DNA from: Oscillospiraceae bacterium
GTDB taxonomy: Bacteria > Bacillota > Clostridia > Oscillospirales > Oscillospiraceae
Assembly: GCA_021205585.1 (NCBI GenBank)
Contig: JAJPXI010000216.1
Location: 1-15,808, forward strand
Length of the DNA: 15,808 nt
Direction of reading: 5' to 3'
Part shown: piece after piece, positions 11,288 through 15,703 of the stretch
Layout: the number at the start of each line of letters is the position of its first letter
Position numbering within the stretch: the first letter of the stretch is position 1
Program-made: the position numbers and the translations under genes
The notes under the pieces: model-generated
What the model was told of the DNA's origin: nothing
Seen by the model: only the letters and a program-made list of their open reading frames with translations
The model's database searches: none

Positions 11288-12171
11288 TTTGCAACCTCTG
11301 TCCCCGGCGCTGCGGCGCGGAGCGGGACGGGCGGACGGGGGCGGGCTGGTGCCGGATGCCCGCCCTGCCGGTGGTGGCCAGGGCCGCCCTGCACCAGTGG
11401 GAGGAGCCGCCCATCTCCGGCTCCAACGGCTCCGGGGCGGTGTTCTTCTCCGGCTGCTGCCTGGGCTGCGTGTACTGCCAGAACGAAAAAATCAGCCGGG
11501 AGGGGTTCGGTCTGCCCGTCACCCCGGCTCGGCTGGAGGAAATTTGCAGGGAGCTGATCTCCCAGGGCGCCCACAACATCAATTTTGTCAGCCCCACCCA
11601 CTTCGCCCATGTCCTCTCCCGGCTGCTGGAGCGGCCCCTGGGCGTCCCGGCGGTGTACAACACCGGGGGGTACGACCGGGTGGAAACCCTGCGGGCGCTG
11701 GAGGGGAAAATCGCCATATACCTGCCGGACTTAAAATATCTGGATTCCGAGGCGGCCGGCGCCTGGTCCGGGGCCGCCGACTACCCCCAGGTTGCCGCCG
11801 CCGCCATTTTGGAGATGGCCCGGCAGACCGGCCCCTGCCGGTTTGGGCCGGACGGCCTTTTGAAACGGGGTGTCATCATCCGCCACCTGCTGCTGCCCGG
11901 ACGGCTGGAGCAGGCCAAGGCGGTGATGGACTGGGTGGCCGCCCACTTTTCCCCCGGCCAGGTGCTCTTTTCCCTGATGAGCCAGTACACCCCCTGCGGC
12001 CCGGCCGGGGAAATTCCGGCCCTGTCCCGCCGGGTGCGCCCGTCCGAGGCCCGGAACGCCAGGATTTATATGGAAAATCTGGGCCTGGAGGGCTTCGTCC
12101 AGGAGCCCTCCGCCGCCGACGCCGCCTATATCCCCGCCTTTGACCTGACCGGGGTTATAAGAGAGGCTTAA
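11284..12171 (+). CDS. PflX-like radical SAM protein
   Basis: This 295-aa protein resembles the COG1313 group of radical SAM proteins related to pyruvate formate-lyase activating enzymes, whose target is unknown in most bacteria. It starts with a cysteine-rich segment (C3, C6, C10 and C23) and carries the radical SAM cluster motif C58-x3-C62-x2-C65 (CCLGCVYCQ). It continues with conserved stretches such as NINFVSPTHF, VYNTGGYD, YLPDLKY, RHLLLPG and LMSQYTP. I chose the GTG at 11284, which overlaps the mutY stop (GTGA), with AAGGAG at 11267-11272; homologues begin right at the CNLCPRRC motif. Upstream in-frame ATGs fall inside mutY. No formate-lyase-like substrate gene is in the window. The gene is followed by a strong hairpin. 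Confidence 0.88.
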   Translation: MICNLCPRRCGAERDGRTGAGWCRMPALPVVARAALHQWEEPPISGSNGSGAVFFSGCCLGCVYCQNEKISREGFGLPVTPARLEEICRELISQGAHNINFVSPTHFAHVLSRLLERPLGVPAVYNTGGYDRVETLRALEGKIAIYLPDLKYLDSEAAGAWSGAADYPQVAAAAILEMARQTGPCRFGPDGLLKRGVIIRHLLLPGRLEQAKAVMDWVAAHFSPGQVLFSLMSQYTPCGPAGEIPALSRRVRPSEARNARIYMENLGLEGFVQEPSAADAAYIPAFDLTGVIREA

Positions 12172-12181
12172 ACACACAGAA

Positions 12182-12226
12182 CGGCAGGAGCGGCCGGCGG
12201 AACTTTTCCGCCCTTCGCTCCTGCCG
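12182..12226 (+). terminator. Long hairpin after radical SAM gene
   Basis: An outer perfect 11-bp stem (CGGCAGGAGCG at 12182-12192 with CGCTCCTGCCG at 12216-12226) encloses an inner perfect 7-bp stem (GGCGGAA at 12196-12202 with TTCCGCC at 12206-12212). A modest T-rich run (ATTGATTGTTTTAT) follows. It starts 10 bases after the stop and fits a rho-independent terminator, though the T tract is interrupted. Its outer strand resembles the CGGCAAGAGCGG core of the repeat family nearby, so it could instead be an eroded repeat end. Confidence 0.65.
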
Positions 12227-12245
12227 ATTGATTGTTTTATGTAGT

Positions 12246-12353
12246 CTATGACGCTGACGTTTTCCAGTCCAGCACGGCGAAACCTGCGATGCTGCTGCTG
12301 TCAAGGCTGTATTTGCGCAGCGCCACGCGCCCGCCGCTCTTGCCGATTTAATC
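12246..12353 (-). pseudogene. Possible degraded coding remnant
   Basis: On the minus strand a frame stays open for about 33 codons from the repeat end at 12353 to a TAG at 12246-12248. It contains protein-like text such as VALRKYSLDSSSIAGFAV and LDWKTSAS. There is no start codon or ribosome binding site, and the repeat end carries an in-frame stop just before the open stretch. It may be the tail of a gene cut off by rearrangement, or chance. The rest of the gene-free interval 12172-12783 holds a hairpin and two palindromic elements, listed separately. Confidence 0.15.
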
Positions 12354-12362
12354 AGTCCTTCC
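12334..12362 (-). repeat. Solitary A-type end of the modular repeat family
   Basis: Read on the minus strand this begins GGAAGGACTGATTAAATCGG and continues to AAGAGCGG, matching the A-type end of the elements at 13644 and 15704. On the plus strand it is followed directly by TTAA (12363-12366). No matching second end is visible upstream, so it looks like a truncated or rearranged copy. Confidence 0.6.
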
Positions 12363-12381
12363 TTAAAGTTTGCCGCCGTCA

Positions 12382-12536
12382 CGGGCGCGCACACAGGTGC
12401 GCCCCTACAAAAAATGGGCAACCATTTGCCTTTTGTATCAAACTGTTTCTATCTGTCTGGTTGCTTTTTGCACTTTTGCCGGATTTACGCACTTTCTTTC
12501 AATCTTTCCGTAGGGGCGCACCTATGTGTGCGCCCG
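12382..12536. repeat. Miniature inverted-repeat element with GGGCGCAC ends
   Basis: Two inverted arms of about 27 bases (12382-12408 and 12510-12536) agree at about 25 positions. Each arm contains GGTGCGCCCCTAC or its complement, and is itself partly palindromic. The interior of about 100 bases is AT-rich, unlike the flanks, and holds no gene. Similar GGGGCGCAC/GTGCGCCC inverted repeats are, to my recollection, frequent between genes in Oscillospiraceae. No target duplication is evident. The element differs in sequence from the A/B family and from the element at 12647. Confidence 0.65.
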
Positions 12537-12646
12537 CCTGGGAGGAATGAGGGAAATTCTTCCGATTCGTTTGGGGGCGGTTTCCGGCCTTAATTTTACC
12601 GTTATTGTGCTACCCAAACAAAGGTTAGGTTTGCCGCCGCCATCGC

Positions 12647-12755
12647 AGAACCCCTCAGTCTGGCCTGACGGCCAGCCAGCTCCCCTTTCAGGGGAGCCTC
12701 CGTTGCCTCCCCTGAAAGGGGAGGGGGGCCGGCGGTTAGCCGGTGGAGGGGTTCT
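12647..12755. repeat. Nested palindromic element with AGAACCCCTC ends
   Basis: Perfect 10-bp terminal inverted repeats (AGAACCCCTC at 12647-12656, GAGGGGTTCT at 12746-12755) enclose two self-complementary 17-mers at 12680-12696 and 12707-12723. Each is a CTCCCCT/AGGGGAG hairpin and the two are exact reverse complements of each other. Smaller hairpins (TGGCCtgacGGCCA and GGCggttaGCC) flank them. The element lies just beyond the 3' end of the minus-strand 73-aa gene, where it could also act as a transcript end. It is non-coding and resembles dispersed palindromic repeats known from Clostridia. Confidence 0.7.
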
Positions 12756-12783
12756 CCGCGCAACGGCGGAGGGGTTGCCCGCT

Positions 12784-13005
12784 TTACCTGGTCAGCTCGC
12801 TGCGGCCGGTGCCGAACATGGCTTTTTGGTATTTTTCGTACATCTCGTCGTCCAGCTCTCCCTGAACCAGGATGGCGTCCTCGGTGTACTCGCAGTTCAG
12901 GCCGGGGAAATCATTGCACAGGGTCCTGGCCGTGCTGGTCATGACGGTGTCGAAAATAATGCTGCCGGTCAGTTGGATTTTGTACTCTACTTTGTGCATA
13001 CTCAT
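12784..13005 (-). CDS. Unrecognised small protein, 73 aa
   Basis: I do not recognise this minus-strand protein, which starts MSMHKVEYKIQLTGSIIFDT. The N-terminal half looks beta-rich, the middle has two cysteines (CNDFPGLNC), and the C-terminal part is acidic and helical (GELDDEMYEKYQKAMFG). There is no membrane segment. It is the only minus-strand gene in the window. It is well supported by a GAAAGGAG ribosome binding site (complement of 13016-13023) ten bases before the ATG and by a good minus-strand promoter at 13083-13111. It is transcribed away from mazF. A role as an unconventional antitoxin is conceivable from position only, with nothing in the sequence to support it. Confidence 0.75.
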   Translation of the reverse strand: MSMHKVEYKIQLTGSIIFDTVMTSTARTLCNDFPGLNCEYTEDAILVQGELDDEMYEKYQKAMFGTGRSELTR

Positions 13006-13029
13006 AACAGATTCGCTCCTTTCATACAG

Positions 13030-13050
13030 GCGCCCCGGGCACAGGGGCGC
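13030..13050 (-). promoter_or_regulatory. 5'-UTR hairpin of the 73-aa gene
   Basis: GCGCCCC at 13030-13036 and GGGGCGC at 13044-13050 form a perfect 7-bp stem with a 7-base loop, placed a few bases upstream of the minus-strand ribosome binding site. There is no T run, so it is not an obvious terminator. It could stabilise the message or influence access to the ribosome binding site. Confidence 0.45.
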
Positions 13051-13082
13051 GCTTCTGGCCGGGCGTATGCCCCGCCATAATT

Positions 13083-13111
13083 ATCATAACACAATCCCGG
13101 AGGGGATTCAA
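13083..13111 (-). promoter_or_regulatory. Minus-strand promoter of the 73-aa gene
   Basis: Read on the minus strand, TTGAAT (13106-13111) and TATGAT (13083-13088) are exactly 17 bases apart. This would give a leader of about 70 bases before the ATG at 13005. The spacer contains the small AATCCC/GGGATT inverted repeat (13093-13108), which overlaps the -35 and could be an operator. Confidence 0.65.
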
Positions 13112-13190
13112 CCCCTTTTTGCAAGCCGCAGTCACGCGGGGGGCGGGGGCGCGTAAGATGGCGTGGGGGAGCAAAAAAATCCGAAAATTG

Positions 13191-13266
13191 GTATAGTTTC
13201 CGCCGGCCCGTGGGAGAATGATAGTGGACACGCCAATGGCGCGTGGACGACTATACTTCCGGCGGA
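13191..13266 (+). promoter_or_regulatory. Interleaved inverted repeats upstream of mazF
   Basis: Two inverted repeat pairs are interleaved rather than nested: GTATAGT (13191-13197) with ACTATAC (13250-13256), and CCGCCGG (13200-13206) with CCGGCGG (13259-13265). A third hairpin lies between them (CACGCCaatGGCG, about 13229-13241). In RNA this arrangement would be a pseudoknot or two competing stems, and the last strand covers the probable mazF ribosome binding site GGCGGAG. The TATAGT and TATACT parts also resemble -10 boxes, so the same bases may be operator and promoter. Confidence 0.4.
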
Positions 13267-13277
13267 GTGTGAGCATC

Positions 13278-13643
13278 ATGGACAACAGTGTGAAACGAGG
13301 AGATATATTTTACGCGGACTTAAGCCCCGTGGTAGGCAGCGAACAGGGGGGCGTGCGGCCGGTGCTGATCGTCCAGAACGACACCGGCAACCGCCACAGC
13401 CCCACCGTCATCGCCGCGGCCATCACATCCCAGACCGGGAAAGCCAAACTGCCGACCCATATCGAGGTGGAGGCCATGAGCTGCGGGCTGCCCAAGGAGT
13501 CAATCATCCTGCTGGAGCAGATCCGTACATTGGATAAGCGCCGCCTGCGGGAGAAGATGGGACGGCTGGACGGGGAGAAAATGCACCGGGTCGATTCCGC
13601 CATCGCGGTCAGCTTCGGCCTGCGCCCGGAAACGCTGGTTTAG
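13278..13643 (+). CDS. mazF: EndoA/MazF-type mRNA interferase toxin
   Basis: This 121-aa protein is a PemK/MazF family endoribonuclease of the Firmicute EndoA (NdoA) type, which cuts single-stranded mRNA at short sequences. It has the family signature in order: VKRGDIFYADLSPVVGSEQG, RPVLIVQND, HSPTVIAAAIT, LPTHIEV, and the C-terminal ESIILLEQIRTLDKRRL. I chose ATG 13278 with GGCGGAG 10 bases upstream; an ATG at 13218 would add 20 residues atypical for the family. No MazE/NdoAI-like antitoxin gene precedes it: the upstream 270 bases are non-coding and the next gene is divergent. Its TAG stop is directly followed by the end of a palindromic repeat element. Confidence 0.93.
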   Translation: MDNSVKRGDIFYADLSPVVGSEQGGVRPVLIVQNDTGNRHSPTVIAAAITSQTGKAKLPTHIEVEAMSCGLPKESIILLEQIRTLDKRRLREKMGRLDGEKMHRVDSAIAVSFGLRPETLV

Positions 13644-13803
13644 GGAAGCGCTGATTAAATCGGCAAGAGCGGGTGGCAGAAGATTTTGGTTCAGGAAAAG
13701 GCGCAAAAGCGCAGGAATACTTGATGTATTTCAAGCTTTTGCAACGCGTTCCTGGGCCAAAAGATTCTGTCATACGCCGCAGACGCACTTAATCAGCACT
13801 TCC
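13644..13803. repeat. Modular palindromic element, A/A ends (copy 2)
   Basis: This 160-bp non-coding element is an imperfect palindrome over its whole length. The left end is GGAAGCGCTGATTAA and the right end is the complement of GGAAGTGCTGATTAA (14 of 15 match). One arm carries CGGCAAGAGCGG then TGGCAGAAGATTTTGG; the other carries the complement of GTCTGCGGCGTATGACAG. The centre is AATACttgatGTATT at 13716-13730, close to the geometric middle. It is flanked by TTAG (the end of mazF) and TTAA, as expected for an IS5-group target (YTAR). No transposase is present. Confidence 0.75.
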
Positions 13804-13815
13804 TTAATTTTATCC

Positions 13816-13844
13816 TTGACAAGCACCGCCGGGTGTGGTATCAT
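13816..13844 (+). promoter_or_regulatory. Near-consensus promoter of the thrE leader RNA
   Basis: TTGACA at 13816-13821 and TATCAT at 13839-13844 are separated by 17 bases. It lies 12 bases after the repeat at 13644-13803. Transcription would begin near 13851 and run through the structured region towards the ThrE exporter genes. Confidence 0.8.
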
Positions 13845-13846
13845 AC

Positions 13847-14056
13847 GGTTAGCGCAAGCTAATTAGCGGGCGCGATTACTTCCCGGGAGAATTAGTTATT
13901 TCTAACTTCCGGCCCGGCGTTTGGGGTTCGCCGGGAATTTCCGCACTCCTTCCTGCGCGTGTGAAGGTTTGCGGGCGCATACCAGTTCCTTCTTCTTTCC
14001 TCCTGTCCCGGCCCGGTTCTCAGCTGCCACTGAGAGTCGGGCCGGAACGCGTTTTC
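13847..14056 (+). ncRNA. Structured leader or small RNA upstream of thrE
   Basis: About 200 bases after a consensus promoter contain no convincing reading frame but several stems. GTTAG (13848-13852), GCTAATTAGC (13858-13867), AATTAG (13890-13895) and CTAAC (13902-13906) can pair in alternative combinations. CCCGGCG/CGCCGGG (13913-13919, 13929-13935) forms a clean hairpin. CCGGCCCG (14008-14015) with CGGGCCGG (14038-14045) closes a stem containing CTCAG/CTGAG, followed by a short TTTT at 14052-14055. I compared it by memory with T-box, SAM, cobalamin, glycine, ydaO, SRP, tmRNA and RNase P signatures and saw none; 6S RNA cannot be excluded. It is either an attenuator for thrE or a free small RNA. 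Confidence 0.45.
14008..14056 (+). terminator. Possible attenuator/terminator hairpin
   Basis: A perfect 8-bp GC stem (14008-14015 with 14038-14045) continues inward through CTCAG (14019-14023) and CTGAG (14030-14034) around a 6-base loop. A TTTT run follows seven bases after the stem, which is further than usual for an intrinsic terminator. It would close the leader transcript before thrE. The remaining bases to 14102 show no gene. Confidence 0.4.
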
Positions 14057-14102
14057 AGGGGAAAATAAGAGTTGCTTTTCCGGCGGATTTGGAGTACCAT
14101 AA

Positions 14103-14341
14103 GGGAACCTCTAACAACTATGACAAGAGCAGATGGCAAAAGATTTTGTTGCAGAAAAAGGCGTTGAAGCGCTGTGTGAATGGCCAATTCTTCTTTTGTC
14201 GCAAAATTTCTCGCCATCCGCTCTTGCCGACTTAATCAGCACTTCCTTAACGCTGCAGCGCTGCGGTTTCAAGCTTTTGCAACGCATTTCTGCGACAAAA
14301 GATTTTGTCAGATGCCGCAGACATAGTTTTTAGAGGTTCCC
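14103..14341. repeat. Chimeric modular palindromic element, B ends (copy 3)
   Basis: This 239-bp element has terminal inverted repeats of the B type: GGGAACCTCTAACAACTAT on the left and the complement of GGGAACCTCTAAAAACTAT on the right (18 of 19 match). It is flanked by ATAA on both sides (14099-14102 and 14342-14345), or CATAAG if the outer G/C pair is counted as target. Inside, at about 14217-14246, is an A-type end in reverse orientation followed by TTAA (14247-14250), so the element mixes both families. The interior shares GAATGGCCAATTC with the copy at 15704 and TTTCAAGCTTTTGCAACGC with copy 2. It is non-coding. Confidence 0.8.
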
Positions 14342-14383
14342 ATAAGGATTCCATCAGCGGCTGGATGCAAAGGAGGGAGCGCT

Positions 14384-15151
14384 ATGGCGGAGAATACGGC
14401 GCTGCTGCACCTGACGGTGGAGCTGGGCTGCCGTTTGCAGGAGAGCGGCGCGGAGATCTACCGGGTGGAGGAGGCCGTGCGGCGGGTTTTTTCGGCCTAC
14501 GGCGTGGCGCAGGGGCAGGTGTTCGCCATCCCCAACTGCCTGATTGTCAGCGCCGTCGACGAGGCCGGGCGGCCCATCTCCCGCCTGCGGCGCATCCCAA
14601 GCCACGGCACCGACGTGACAAGGATGGAGCGGGTATACGACTACTGCCGCCGCCTGTGCCGGGAGACGCCGGAGCCGGAGCAGGCCCTGGCGGAGCTGGA
14701 GGCGCTGGACAGAGAGCACCCTCAGTGGCCCTTCTGGGCGCGGCTGGGGGGCTACTTCGTGGCCACAGGCAGTCTGGGCCTGTTCTTCGGCGGCGGCCCC
14801 CTGGACGGCCTGGCCGCCGGGCTGTGCGGCGCGGCGGCAGGGGCCTGCATGATGGGTCTGGAGCGGTTCCACACCAACCTGTTCGCCAAAACGGCGGCGG
14901 CGGCCTTCCTCTCCGCCCTGCTGGCCGCCCTGCTGGTGGCCCTTGGCCTGGGGAGCCATGTCCACATCATCATCATCGGCGGCCTGATGGCCCTGGTGCC
15001 GGGACTGATGTTCGTCAGCTTCATGCGGGACATCATCGCCGGGGACACGGTGGCCGGGCTGATTAAGCTGGTGGAGGCGCTGCTGACCGGGTGCGCCATC
15101 GCCCTGGGCACCGCCGTGGCCATGGGGCTGACAGGGGGGCTGCCGGGATGA
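14384..15151 (+). CDS. thrE: Threonine/serine exporter ThrE, N-terminal-type subunit
   Basis: This 255-aa protein matches the first half of the ThrE family (PF06738), which exports threonine and serine. A cytoplasmic N-terminal domain of about 115 residues carries the conserved LQESGAEIYRVEEAVRR and the QVFAIPNCLIVSAVDE strand. From about residue 118 there are roughly five transmembrane helices, including HIIIIGGLMALVPGLMFVS and the conserved MRDIIAGDTVAGL. The ATG has AAAGGAGG at 14369-14376, seven bases upstream. Its stop overlaps the start of the second subunit (ATGA at 15148-15151), so both halves are made together, as is usual for the split clostridial form. Leader RNA and a repeat element separate it from its probable promoter at 13816. 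Confidence 0.9.
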   Translation: MAENTALLHLTVELGCRLQESGAEIYRVEEAVRRVFSAYGVAQGQVFAIPNCLIVSAVDEAGRPISRLRRIPSHGTDVTRMERVYDYCRRLCRETPEPEQALAELEALDREHPQWPFWARLGGYFVATGSLGLFFGGGPLDGLAAGLCGAAAGACMMGLERFHTNLFAKTAAAAFLSALLAALLVALGLGSHVHIIIIGGLMALVPGLMFVSFMRDIIAGDTVAGLIKLVEALLTGCAIALGTAVAMGLTGGLPG

Positions 15152-15597
15152 GCTGGACGTATTTTCTGCCCTGCCTGTGGGCCTTTTTCGGCTGCCTGGG
15201 CTTTTGCTTGATCTTTAACATCCGCAGCGCCGCCGGGATGGCGCTGTGCGGCCTGGGGGGAAGCCTGGGATGGCTGGTCTATCTGCTGGGGGAGCTGGCG
15301 GGCTGGGGGACGCTGGTGTGTTCCTTCTTCGCGGCGGTGGCCGTTTCAATCTACTCCGAGGGGATGGCCCGGGTGCGCAAATGTCCGGCCACGGGCTATC
15401 TGACGGTCTCCCTGATTCCCCTGGTGCCGGGGGCGGGCATTTACTACACCATGGAGTACGCCCTCCAGGGGCAGACACAGCGCTTTTTGGAGCAGGGGAT
15501 GCTGACCCTGGGCGCCGCCGTCAGCCTGGCGGCGGGGGTGCTGGTGGTGTCCTCCGCCGTGCGCATCTACTATCTCCTGCGCCGCCGCGCATCCTGA
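15148..15597 (+). CDS. Threonine/serine exporter, C-terminal-type subunit (YjjB-like)
   Basis: This 149-aa membrane protein matches the second half of ThrE (PF12821, YjjB-like). Four to five hydrophobic helices make up almost the whole protein, with the family segment ATGYLTVSLIPLVPGAGIYY and the following MEYALQGQ near the middle. The ATG at 15148 overlaps the preceding stop; an in-frame upstream ATG at 15091 lies inside thrE and adds an arginine-rich tail unlike the family. It is expected to form the exporter with the preceding subunit. The basic C-terminus (LLRRRAS) ends 11 bases before a palindromic repeat at 15609. Confidence 0.9.
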   Translation: MSWTYFLPCLWAFFGCLGFCLIFNIRSAAGMALCGLGGSLGWLVYLLGELAGWGTLVCSFFAAVAVSIYSEGMARVRKCPATGYLTVSLIPLVPGAGIYYTMEYALQGQTQRFLEQGMLTLGAAVSLAAGVLVVSSAVRIYYLLRRRAS

Positions 15598-15608
15598 TAC
15601 TCTCTTCA

Positions 15609-15688
15609 GGAAACCTCTAAAAACTATGTCTGCGGCATCTGACAAAATCTTTTGCCATCTGCTCTTGTCATAGTTATTAGAGGTTTCC
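15609..15688. repeat. Minimal modular palindromic element, B ends (copy 4)
   Basis: This 80-bp near-perfect palindrome has ends GGAAACCTCTAAAAACTATG and the complement of GGAAACCTCTAATAACTATG (19 of 20 match). Its left arm carries TCTGCGGCATCTGACAAAATC and its right arm the complement of ACAAGAGCAGATGGCAAAAG, the same two arm types as copies 2 and 3. No target duplication is visible. It sits 11 bases after the exporter gene stop, where its transcript would fold into one long hairpin. Confidence 0.8.
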
Positions 15689-15703
15689 ACAAGCCATTTT
15701 TAA

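Noticed and set aside
12182..12226. Counting the hairpin after the radical SAM gene as a sixth member of the A/B repeat family
   Set aside because: It shares only a CGGCAGGAGCGG-like strand; both tips and the second arm are missing.
12526..13080. 184-codon plus-strand frame across the repeat region
   Set aside because: It reads through the palindromic element and antisense to the 73-aa gene, with no ribosome binding site at its start and no recognisable domain.
13847..14056. T-box or cobalamin riboswitch
   Set aside because: There is no AGGGTGGNACCGCG T-box. The GCCACTG string at 14026-14032 lies in a simple hairpin without the other cobalamin boxes.
13921..14333. Short frames in the thrE leader and inside the chimeric repeat
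   Set aside because: They span hairpins and repeat arms, lack ribosome binding sites and differ between repeat copies by frame-changing differences.
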